DNA of 64,000 nucleotides from Ostrinia nubilalis (taxonomy: Eukaryota; Arthropoda; Insecta; Lepidoptera; Crambidae), in the NCBI RefSeq assembly GCF_963855985.1, contig NC_087090.1:11778501-11842500 (forward strand). The letters run 5' to 3'. Every line of letters begins with the position of its first letter. The first letter of the stretch is position 1. This document shows positions 10,201 through 43,300 of the stretch, in pieces. The translations under genes and the position numbers were made by a program. Under the pieces are notes generated by a model. That model saw only the letters and a program-made list of their open reading frames with translations, did no database searches and was not told where the DNA came from.

Positions 10201-12495
10201 TAATCTGTCTTTATAAGATTTTTTTTTACTGAAGTAGTTTTTACGACCTCTCGCGACCCCCCTATAGAGGCTTCGTGACCCCCCAGGGGGTCGAAACAGG
10301 TTGAAAAACACTTAGTAGAGTAACTCGCCTTTAGTAACTAAACTAGGTAGTGGGTACTGATAAAAAACCGTTCGCACTTTGGTCGAGTGCTGAGTGTGAA
10401 TTTATGTATGACGGATTGTACAGCGCCCCTAGCGGAAACGTTCAAGAACTAAAATTGTCATACATATTTTAACGCGTTCACTAGTGAGGACGTTTCATTA
10501 AACTCACACTCAGCCCACTGTTTAGGTACGATTAATTAGTGATTTTTATATGAACTACGTTTAGCCGGTGAGTGAGTGAACAGAATGGTTCGACTAATAA
10601 ATAATTTAGTAACCTACTCGACTTAATTGCTCGCTTTAGTTTCAATTAAACCATTAAATTTTTTCCGTATCAACATATTTTTATTACTGCAATAAAACTT
10701 ATTTACTTTGATAATACATTTTTGTTGCAAGAAAAGACATTTACGATTTTTTTTATCAGCTTACCTGTGTAAGTACATGACATGATTATAAATAGCAAGA
10801 TGTGAAATTAATTAACACGTAATAATTAAGTATCTTTCTTTATTACCAGATGACTACCTACATCTATCCCTATGTGCATTAAAGCTGCACATTTAAATAC
10901 AGTCCATAGTTGGGACATTATTTATTTACTTTGCTAAGGTCCACAAGCAAAATTTATCCCACCTGTCAATCGTTACAGGAGGTCGCCGAATTCGAGAAGC
11001 TCCTAAAGTACCTGAACGACGACCTAGCGCCGGCGGTGTGCCTGTTCACGATCGTGAATATGTCGTGGGCGGCGTCGGGCGCGCTGTGGCTGCTGAGCCT
11101 CGACCGCGTGGACACCGAGACCGAGCCCATCGCTGGGATCAGCGTGCTCAACCAGCTGCTGTGGCTGGCCGCTGTCGTTGTGCCTTTTGTGCAGGTAAAA
11201 ATAATAAAAAATATCTCAACATAGAAAAAAAGGTCCTTTCTGCTGAACCTCGACCGCGTGGACACCGAGACCGAGCCCATCGCTGGGATCAGCGTGCTCA
11301 ACCAGCTGCTGTGGCTGGCCGCTGTCGTCGTGCCTTTTGTGCAGGTAAAAATAATGAAAATTGTCACCAAATAGGAAAAAAAGATTTTATTATGGCCCGG
11401 TCTGCTAGGCTTGGACCGCGTCGACACCGAGACCGAGCCCATCGCTGGGATTAGCGTGCTTAACCAGCTGCTGTGGTTGATCACTGTCGTCGTGCCTTTT
11501 GTGCAGGTAAAAATTATCTCAAAATGTACACGATCGTGAACATGTCGTGGGCGGCGTCGGGCGCGCTGTGGCTGCTGAGCCTCGACCGCGTGGACACCGA
11601 GACCGAGCCCATCGCTGGGATCAGCGTGCTCAACCAGCTGTTGTGGCTGGCCGCTGTCGTTGTTCCTTTTGTGCAGGTGCGTCATCATAACGGGTCGTGT
11701 TTATGACAGTAGTATCACGAAATAGGAAAAAAAAGATTTTATTATGGCCCTTTCTGCTGAACCTGGACCCAGTGGACACCGAGAGCGAGCCCATTGTTGA
11801 CATCAGCATGCTCAACCAGTTGTTCTGGCTGGCTGCTGTCGTTGTTCCTTTTGTGCAGGTGCGTTGGATCAGAATTCAATAGATATCAAAACCAAAACAA
11901 AAATGGTTTCGTAATTACATTGTCTAAAAACGAAGACGTTGATGTAGAATTCTAATGTCCCGGTCTATCGAATTTAACGTGATCTCTGTATCATGAGAAT
12001 CGCCCTCCTAAAAGGCGCTTATAATTATCCATATTATACCATTATTGCGACATTCGGGCTATCATGACATGATCCATCCTATAAAATGGTATCCTTCATG
12101 CTAGTAGGGCTAACTACGTTTTTTCTCGATCAGTCGAAACATGCTTCTTAGTCAGCAATAAATAGTAAAGTTCTTATCGATTATTCTCATTCGAAATCTT
12201 ATTCTTTCTTCACTGGTCACATAGGGTCTTACATTAAAATTTTCGTTCTCAGGCTGCGCGGCTATCAAAGGAATGCCGGCGAACTCAGTCAGTAGGGCAC
12301 GAGCTGTGCGTACGACCGTTCCTGCACCAAGATACGTCGCAGGAAGACATAATTACGGTGCTCATGTACGCCTCAACGCTCAACCTCCAGGCCAAGCTCT
12401 TCCACTACCCCATCGCCGGCCGCTCCGTATGCCTCATACTCACGCTCGCCATCATCGTACTGTTTTCGCTAGGAATGTGTCATTATTTACAATGA
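7280..12495 (+). CDS. Seven-transmembrane gustatory-receptor-like protein
   Basis: Exons: 7280-7310, 7508-7608, 8020-8094, 8187-8350, 8434-8635, 8922-9097, 9828-10008, 10979-11194, 12253-12495; all keep frame, 462 aa. An alternative first exon starts at 7462 and runs to 7608 in the same frame. The N terminus is polar, and hydrophobic segments follow in exons 3-9 (for example VAVFMFVGYILQYMACF, LWMFIILSVLWMCLSL, LWLAAVVVPFV, VCLILTLAIIVLFSLGM), about seven in all. The stretch around TIMGLRPV near the first segment, NEQLQNLMER, YCLQAQLLQAHLMFLRERL and FEKLLKYLNDDL are typical of insect Gr proteins in order and spacing. The canonical TM7 TYhhhhQF signature is absent, so it may be a divergent Gr-like (Grl) protein and not a taste receptor. 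Function is unknown. The 3' ends of exon 10979-11194 are repeated downstream. Confidence 0.65.
7700..7926 (-). repeat. Dispersed repeat, probably Helitron-derived
   Basis: Sits in the second intron of the receptor-like gene. The minus strand starts near the AATATTATAAAGAAG motif and ends near a GCCGCGGGCGGAAAGCTGGT-like end, a pattern common in small non-autonomous lepidopteran repeats. Related segments occur at 9600-9795 and 30765-30955. The class is inferred, not shown. Confidence 0.4.
9331..9575. mobile_element. MITE with GCCCGTATTCACAAAC ends, interrupted
   Basis: The inverted ends GCCCGTATTCACAAAC and GTTTGTGAATACAGGC enclose a core also found at 40175-40322 in Oseg4. At about 9350-9411 the 3' tail of an RTE-type LINE (CCAGCAGTGGACG signature) interrupts it and duplicates the ATTCACAAAC end. 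This is a nested insertion in the intron before exon 9828-10008. Confidence 0.7.
9600..9795 (-). repeat. Dispersed repeat related to 30765-30955
   Basis: Carries the TTTCATCAAAATCCGTTCAG and CCAAACTTTCGCATTTA stretches that recur (inverted) at 30765-30955. Lies just before the acceptor of exon 9828-10008. Confidence 0.5.
10038..10311. mobile_element. hAT-type MITE with 9-bp flanking repeat
   Basis: Ends are close to CCGTGTTTTTCAAC and GTTGAAAAACAC, a hAT-like terminal sequence. Both sides carry TTAGTAGAG (10029-10037 and 10312-10320), containing the 8-bp target duplication expected for hAT. There is no coding capacity. It sits in the large intron of the receptor-like gene. Confidence 0.75.
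10388..10516. mobile_element. Short palindromic MITE
   Basis: Inverted ends around GCTGAGTGTGAATTTATG and CATTAAACTCACACTCAGC, with a partly pairing centre. Non-coding. Confidence 0.6.
11195..11870 (+). repeat. Four partial tandem copies of the receptor exon 3' end
   Basis: Copies end at 11344, 11506, 11676 and 11858. Each repeats the end of exon 10979-11194 (coding LDRVDTETEPIAGISVLNQL or a close variant) followed by a GTAAAA or GTGCGT donor. The third copy starts further upstream, at the FTIVNMSWAASG codons. None carries the exon's real acceptor. Intron-derived spacers differ between copies while the coding parts are nearly unchanged, except in the last copy, which has several substitutions. 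They are best read as pseudo-exons. Confidence 0.85.
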
Positions 12496-13705
12496 TCAAT
12501 TTAATACCATTACTATTATAATTTATAATGATTAATTTTAAAATTTTATCATTGATTTAATTAATAATAAAATAGTTATATTTTGTCAAACGTTTTTATT
12601 TTTTTAATAAGTACGTTACAATTTGGCACTAATACATAATTTCACACTCACTACGTTTGAAATGAGTTGGTGATGTACGACTTTATTAACAAAATTATAT
12701 TGTTTTACTTATTTAAACACGCAACATTTACTAGAATATTTTACTATCAAATCAATAAGCACTACTATAGTAATAATTATTCTGAAATACTTTTGCGACA
12801 ATGTTTCTATCAAATCGCAATGTTTATAGCAAATTTTTTTGTCACTTGAATTTAGTTAAGGTGTTTAGCAATTTTCATTTCACGCCAAAGCTTCTATATG
12901 ATCAATAAAAATATCACTGCCCAAATCGGCGTCAATGACAATCATTTAGACCTCTTTCAATAGTATCTAATACATTTTGTGTATTCTAAACAAAACACGA
13001 GATATTTCCTTATAGTATTAGGCCTATAAACTTCATACTTAGCACCTTATTTTAATTAAAGGATGGAAAAATCCGTACATATTAATCTTTAAAATCCCGA
13101 AATAGGATATTTTTTGGCAGTGGAATAACTCCTTCATAGGCCTATACTACCAAAATGGAAATATCATCTATCTTTACCTACCATTACAATACTACAGTGA
13201 AATCTAAGTAACAAAGGACAATAGTTAATATCATAAGACAAATACACTCTAAAACACGCACACGTAACTTGAAATTAAAGTAACTACTTCGAGAGATACT
13301 GTTTACTTAAAAAAGAAATGTTCAGTGAATTTGGGGCTTAAAAAAGAAGTCGGAACTTTATTTTGCAAATTTTTTCGTTATTCGTTTTTTAACTGAAAAC
13401 GAAACTGAACTACGACTTTCAAACAAAAATTGTATTATAATGTTGTTTTCACTTTGTAATTTCGTTCATTCGTTCGTTTCAGCCGAAAGACGTCCACTGC
13501 TGGACAAAGGCCTCCCCCAAAGATTTCCACAAAGACCGGTCCTGCGCCGCTCGCATCCAGGCACCTTGTACTTTGTAATTATTGTTGTCTTTTCCTAAAT
13601 AAAATTAAAAAAAAAAACATTTTTTCTTTTTAAAATAAAAAATACTTATGTGTACTGCATACATATTCTTAAATAAATTAAATTATCCCTACAATAAGTA
13701 AGAGT
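12496..13705. other. Convergent intergenic region
   Basis: AT-rich sequence between the 3' ends of the receptor-like gene (+) and na (-). Apart from an RTE-type LINE tail at 13487-13566, I see no gene or structured repeat. Confidence 0.5.
13487..13566 (-). repeat. RTE-type LINE 3' tail fragment
   Basis: Shows the GACGTCCACTGCTGGACAAA and GGCCTCCCCCAA signature seen in the other LINE tails of this window, in minus orientation. Confidence 0.6.
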
Positions 13706-36432
<22,727 letters not shown>

Positions 36433-37307
36433 TTTTATGCGTTTGAAGATAATTTTTGAAACTAATATAGTCAGCCGCAGCAATAAATTGGTATCTTATG
36501 TTTCGTCGAATGTTGTTGTTCTATGCTTACAGCGAGAGGCATTATCTTTTACAGCAGGAATTAAACTAATTCACAAGGAAAAAACAAGGCACGAATTCAA
36601 ACTTTTAAAATAAAAACTTGGGAAATGTTCGGGAACTACGAAAACCCAGCCCATATCACTTGATGTCAATTGTTTGTCAATTTTGACATTGACTTTTTAT
36701 TTTTTCGACCAAAAAACAAATAATCAAACTGGATTTTTAAACTTTTTTATGCATTATTTATTGATCGACTGACTGAAACGATGATGATACGATTCCACAA
36801 ATTCATACTTTAGTAAGTTCTTTTTCTTGGCTTTCGGAGTCTGAATGGTGGCAATGCACTAGAAAGTGTGGCGATTTCAAAATCTTTCACTGAAATGGCA
36901 AAAAAGTTACATTTGAAAAAGGTGGATTTTTTTCATAAAATTCAGAAACATTATTTAAAATAAACCGCTCTTTCCTAGTGCCGCCTTTTCGTAGAGAGAT
37001 AATTTTATTGGTTAGAATTACTGTTAGACTAGCGAGAGTGTAGCGCATAGCGAAGTGAGCTCTAATGAGCTAGAGTGAGCTAGTAGAACTCTTATTTTAA
37101 AATGTGGCAACATTTTCATAAAAAAAAATAGTTACCATGGCAACAAAACTGACAACAACATGACATGACAACAAACAGAAACGCAGAAATGTTGGTTATA
37201 AATAATTCTAGCGTTTAAATTAAGAGAAAAGTGCAGAATTTATAATCTTAACATATAAAACCAGTTTTAAGACTTCCTTTAATTGATAGTTTCATAAAAA
37301 AATCACA
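36433..37307. promoter_or_regulatory. Divergent promoter region of na and Oseg4
   Basis: 875 bp between the na start (reading left) and the Oseg4 start (reading right). It contains an RFX X-box at 37131-37144, near Oseg4, and a short repeated GTGAGCT/GAGCTAGAGTGAGCT cluster near 37055-37085. No other gene was found. Confidence 0.6.
37131..37144 (+). promoter_or_regulatory. RFX X-box
   Basis: GTTACCATGGCAAC is a full two-half-site X-box with a 2-bp AT spacer and fits the consensus for RFX/DAF-19 targets. It ends 164 bp before the Oseg4 ATG. Oseg4/WDR35 is a ciliary IFT-A gene, a class commonly driven by RFX factors, so position and gene identity support each other. The site is near-palindromic and could act in either direction. 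Confidence 0.85.
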
Positions 37308-40300
37308 ATGTTTATTTACATGAGTAAAAAGGTTCGAAATACGTTCGCTTTTTAATCAAGCTATAGTTTTATGTTAATTAGAATCATAACTTTTATATCA
37401 TTAACTAATTTTCAGATTGCTATACCAAAGCAGTCAAACGTAACATGTATTGCATGGAACCATTCATCTGGGTATATTGCTGTTGGTGGCGAGGAAGGAA
37501 TGCTGAAAGTTCTCAAGTTAGAATCCGGTAAGAACTTATGTATACTTTGCTAGTCAATACTTAGTATTACTTAGTGCTTACTTGGCCAGGCTGCAAACGC
37601 GGACGCAGCGCGTTGCACTCAAATATATGAAATCTTATTCGAGTATCCATACTGGCACCTGCGTGCGTTTCAACGCCCTGCGCCCGAGTTTGCAGTCTGG
37701 CCAAGCACTATGTCACACTTACTCATATATATTTTTAATTGTATACAGGTGGAGGAGGCAATCTTTCAATGAATATTAGTTTGGAGGGTCACACTGGCCA
37801 ACTATGTGTTGCTGTATGGAATGAAGTTTTTCAAAAGTTAACAACTAGTGATGAACATGGTGTCATTATAGTGTGGATGCTGTATAAGGTAAATTAAAAA
37901 TTGTATGAAAAAACACATGTCTTAAAACAACAAATAAATGATCTTTACTATTTTATTTTTATTTTTTAGGGGTCGTGGTATGAAGAAATGATAAATAATA
38001 GGAATAAGTCTACTGTAGCAGGCATGGCTTGGGGCTCTGATGGACAAAAGATCTGTATAGCATATGAGGATGGTAATAAAACAAAAGGTAAAGAAATCGA
38101 TAGAGTTAATAATACAGGGTGATTCTGGATGAAGTGCATAGACAAAAAGGGTTAGTTCTACTGTTTCAATACAACAACTTATTTTAATCAGGGACTATCA
38201 AACTCTCACACAAACTAGTTCTAATTGCATATTAGTGCCAATCATCTAATTAACTTATAAATTATCTCAAAGATGGCACACAATGTATTAAAATAGTTGT
38301 TGCATTTTCAATAGAATCAATTTATCACATTTGTTTGTACACTTTATGCAGGATCACCCTGTATTTTCACAATATAAATGTGGCTTTTATGTTTTATAAT
38401 AGGTGCTGTTATTGTTGGATCTGTGGATGGATCTCGAGTTTGGGGTAAAGATATCAAAGGGCCAGGTTTATCAGCTGTACAGTGGTCTCCAGACAACTCC
38501 TTGCTGCTTTTTGCTTTAGCTAATGGAGAATTGCATTTATATGATGACCAAGGGAATTTCACAGTGAGTATGAAAATTCAAAACTGTAACAAAACTTTTT
38601 TTATTTAAAATATGGTGTAACAGATTTTTTTTTCAGATGCCAGTTGCAATTCATGGTGTATCAGAATCAATGGAAGTTGTTTCAATGGATTGGTTCTCAG
38701 GCAGTGCACCAACTACCAGGCCTGTATTGGCTATATGTTACAGAAATGGTGTAATTATTCTAATGAAGAATTGCATAGAAGAAGGTCAGTAACTGTCCCA
38801 TAATTTACCTGACCTTTTAAATTGTTATACAATTATAGTATTGTTTTACTATAATGTTCTTCTGTTACCTAATAACATTATTCTCTTACATTTTTAGATA
38901 GTGTAGTAGTGGAAACTAATATGACGGCAATTGATTGCCACTGGAACCACAATGGAACTATTCTGGCAGCTGCTGGATGCACAAATGACCAGACCAATGT
39001 GGTTCAGTTCTTCAATCCCTATGGAGAAGTAAGTAATAAAGATATTTTGCTATATTTTATTAAAATGTGAATTGAAAGTCTAGTTAATGAACCTTTTTCT
39101 CAGTTAGTCAAGCTTATAAAATATACAATATTTTCTAAGTTTTTGTCTAGGTGTCTCATAAGAGTCAATTAGCAAAATAATAACCATATCTGGATATCTC
39201 ATATTCTCATAGCACAAATTTTAATATGTAGTTCCTTTTTTTGACACCATGGTAATTGGCGCTTTCCACTTTCCTGGAAAATGATGCAACAAAGTGGTTA
39301 TCAGTTATATTATTTATTTATTTACAGCATATAAGAACTCTACGAGTGCCTGGGGGTTCAATGCGTGCCCTATCGTGGGAGAAACGCTCATTGCGATTAG
39401 CCATTGCTATCGATTCCTTCATATACTTTGCCAATGTGAAGCCAGATCATAAGTATGCATTTTACGGAAATACATTAGCTTACGTGTCTGGTAATGAAAC
39501 AGTTACATTTTGGGATACTTCCACTCATCAGGTGAGATTATGTACTTAATTTAGTATTTTGCCTAGGCGCAGACCAGTGATTTTTAGTCGGCCGATAGTT
39601 GGGCCCGATTCTAACTTCTAATGATCAATCGGTGTAATGTGCGCACTTCCATACATGCCCATGCTAAACTAAACTAAACTAAACCCGACTAAACTATCGG
39701 CTGACATAAAGTTTGCAGTCTGCGCCTTATTTTATTATGAGCTTAGCAGATCTTAAATAACTTAATTTAACATTTCCAGTCATGGATCAATCACATACCT
39801 GAGGTAATGGACATGTGTGGAGTTGGTGAATACTGTATTATTGCAACTATGAGCACCCTTATAATTTCCAATCAACAAGGAATTCAATGTGATGGTGAGC
39901 TTCTAAAATTGCATTAAAATTGTGCTTTATATGCTGTACTTTGTAGAGTTTTTATTACAAGTAATTTATTCCCATGATTTTAGCTAAAGCAGTATCGATA
40001 CCTGTTTTATACGTGGCGATTAATAGCAAAGCTGTAGCAGTCGCAGCGTCGAAAGAATCATTTATTATTTGGAAGTTTTCGACACCATTAAGACCAAGTA
40101 AGTAAAATAGAAATTAGAACCAATAAAATTCAGGATGCTTTTCCTGTCACGCCGATTCACCCTTATCTGATGATGCCCGTATTCACAAACATTACTATGA
40201 GGTCTCACAGTGCGCGTGGACGCACAGGGTGACACACGAACCAATAACAGAGCTCTATTCAACTCAGTGCGGTCGATTTGCTGCTTCACTTAAGCAAGCG

Positions 40301-43300
40301 TCGTTTGTGAATAGGTACGGGCGACAGAGTCAAACAATCAAATACCTGTCCTCTAATGATTCGTTTTCTTGTCAAATAATAACAGGGAGCACAGAACAGT
40401 TGTACCAAGCCGACGGGTCCCCATTAACCTCGGGCGACGCTGGGTTCCAAGACGATACCATCTGCTGCATCACATGCTCCGACAGCCATCTTCTAGTTGG
40501 AAGAGACTCTGGAAATATCCTGCTTTTTTCCCTTGTCAACTTTAAGAAAATCACGTCCATCAATATGAATTCTAAGCCGTACAAACTGGGTCTCAACTCT
40601 AATTCCAGGTTAGTGTGTGCATTGTTTAATTGCTATGGATTTAGGTTTTAGATCTGATATTTTACACTATAGGAACTGATAACTATCTACTGTCAATAGA
40701 AAAGAACAAAGAAGTAAATAATTTTTTACGCATCATTTCACGACGCCTTAGATACATTTGAAACATGGCCCAAAAATTAGAGTGCTTAAATGCTGCTCAA
40801 GCACAATTTTTCTCGTCGTCGTGGGCGAACCGTTGGAAAAAAAAGAAGAAACTTACTTAACCCGACTGTGTCAGGGGCGGCCGCAGTGAGTGTGCGAGAG
40901 AGACAGCAATATCATTACGCGTGAGCGATAAGGATGGGTAGCTTGGGATCATTGGACGAAATTCTATCATTTCTATCTGCTCGGTGACCGGTCTTTAGTC
41001 TACAATTTTATTAATTCCAATTATTGGAATTAAAGTTCTTTCTTCATGCGCCTTTCTAGCAAATTCTACGTAATCGACCAGCCGGGAAGCCTGTACATCC
41101 TGGACACGGATATGGCGAACAACATCAGCGTGGGGCAGGCGCTGCGACGCGACGTGTGGAGCGCGCGCTGGGCCGCCGACAACCCGCAGATGCTCGCCGT
41201 CGCAGAGAAGGCGCGCCTCTACGTGCTGCGCGACGCCGAGCCCGAGGAGCCGCTCGCTATGCAGGGCTACCTCTGCAAGTTCCGCGTGAGTGTAGGATAC
41301 TTGCGTCTTTCAGGTGATTGCTAGTAGCCGCGAAGCCAATACTGAGCGACTGTGTGGAGCGCGCTGGGCCGCCGACAACCCGCAGATGCTCGCCGTCGCC
41401 GAGAAGGCGCGCCTCTACGTGCAGCGCGACGCCGAGCCCGAGGAGCCGCTCGCTATGCAGGGCTACCTCTGCAAGTTCCGCGTGAGTGTAGGATACTTGC
41501 GTCTTTCAGGTGATTGCTAGTAGCCGCGAAGCCAATACTGAGCGACTGTGTGGAGCGCGCTGGGCCGCCGACAACCCGCAGATGCTCGCCGTCGCCGAGA
41601 AGGCGCGCCTCTACGTGCTGCGCGACGCCGAGCCCGAGGAGCCGCTCGCTATGCAGGGCTACCTCTGCAAGTTCCGGGTGAGTACACTGTCAGGGATACA
41701 CTGGCGTCTTTCGGGCGATTGCTAGTACCGTACCTACGCAGCGCTGGCGTCGAGTCCGCGCGGCAACAACGCAATGTATTTTTCAGTGTGAGACAAGCAC
41801 TGCGCTTCTACGTGCTGCGCGACGCCGAGCCCGAGGAGCCGCTCGCTATGCAGGGCTACCTGTGCAAGTTCCGGGTGAGTGTAGGACACTAGCGTCTTTC
41901 AGGTGATTGCTAGTAGCCGCGAAGCTAATACTGAGCGACTGTGTGGAGCGCGCTGGGCCGCCGACAACCCGCAGATGCTCGCCGTCGCCGAGAAGGCGCG
42001 CCTCTACGTGCTGCGCGACGCCGAGCCCGAGGAGCCGCTCGCTATGCAGGGCTACCTCTGCAAGTTCCGAGTGAGTGTAGGACACTAGCGTCTTTCCAGC
42101 GATTGACAGTAGCTACGAAGCCAATACTGAGCGACTGTGTGGAGCGCGCTGGGCCGCCGACAACCCGCAGATGCTCGCCGTCGCCGAGAAGGCGCGCCTC
42201 TACGTGCTGCGCGACGCCGAGCCCGAGGAGCCGCTCGCTATGCAGGGCTACCTGTGCAAGTTCCGAGTGAGTGTAGGACACTAGCGTCTTTCAGGTGATT
42301 GCTAGTAGCCGCGAAGCCAATACTGAGCGACGTGTGGAGCGCGCTGGGCCGCCGACAACCCGCAGATGCTCGCCGTCGCCGAGAAGGCGCGCCTCTACGT
42401 GCTGCGCGACGCCGAGCCTGAGGAGCCGCTCGCTATGCAGGGCTACCTCTGCAAGTTCCGAGTGAGTGTAGGGCACTAGCGTCTTTCCAGCGATTGCAAG
42501 TACCGTACCTAAGCAGCGCTGGCGTCGAGTCCGCGCGGCAACAACGCAATGTATTTTTCAGTGTGAGACAAGCGCTGCGCTTCTACGTGCTGCGCGACGC
42601 CGAGCCCGAGGAGCCGCTCGCCATGCAGGGCTACCTCTGCAAGTTTCGGGTGAGTATCAGGGATACACTTGCGTCTTTCGGGCGATTGCTAGTAGCTACG
42701 AAGCCAACGCTGGCGGCGACAACACATTGTAATTTTTAGCGTGGGACAGGCGCTGCAGTGTGACGTGTGGAGCGCGCGCTGGGCCGCCGACAACCCGCAG
42801 ATGCTCGCCGTCGCCGAGAAAGCGCGCCTCTACGTGCTGCGCGACGCCGAGCCCGAGGAGCCGCTCGCTATGCAGGGTTACTTGTGCAAGTTCCGAGTGA
42901 GTATTAGGGATCCATACTGGCGTCTTTCGGGCGATTGCTAGTAGCTTCGAAGCCAATACTGAGCGACGTGTGGAGCGCGCTGGGCCGCCGACAACCCGCA
43001 GATGCTCGCCGTCGCCGAGAAGGCGCGCCTCTACGTGCTGCGCGACGCCGAGCCCGAGGAGCCGCTCGCTATGCAGGGCTACCTCTGCAAGTTCCGGGTG
43101 AGTACACTGTCAGGGATACACTGGCGTCTTTCCGGCGATTGCTAATGGCTGCCGAACGACCGTAACGCTACGCAGCGCTGGCGTCGAGCCCGCGCGGCGA
43201 CAACGCAACGTATTTTTCAGTCTGGGACAGGCTCTACGTGCTGCGCTACGCCGAGCCGCTTGCTATGCAGGGCTACCTCTGCAAGTTCCGAGTGAGTGTT

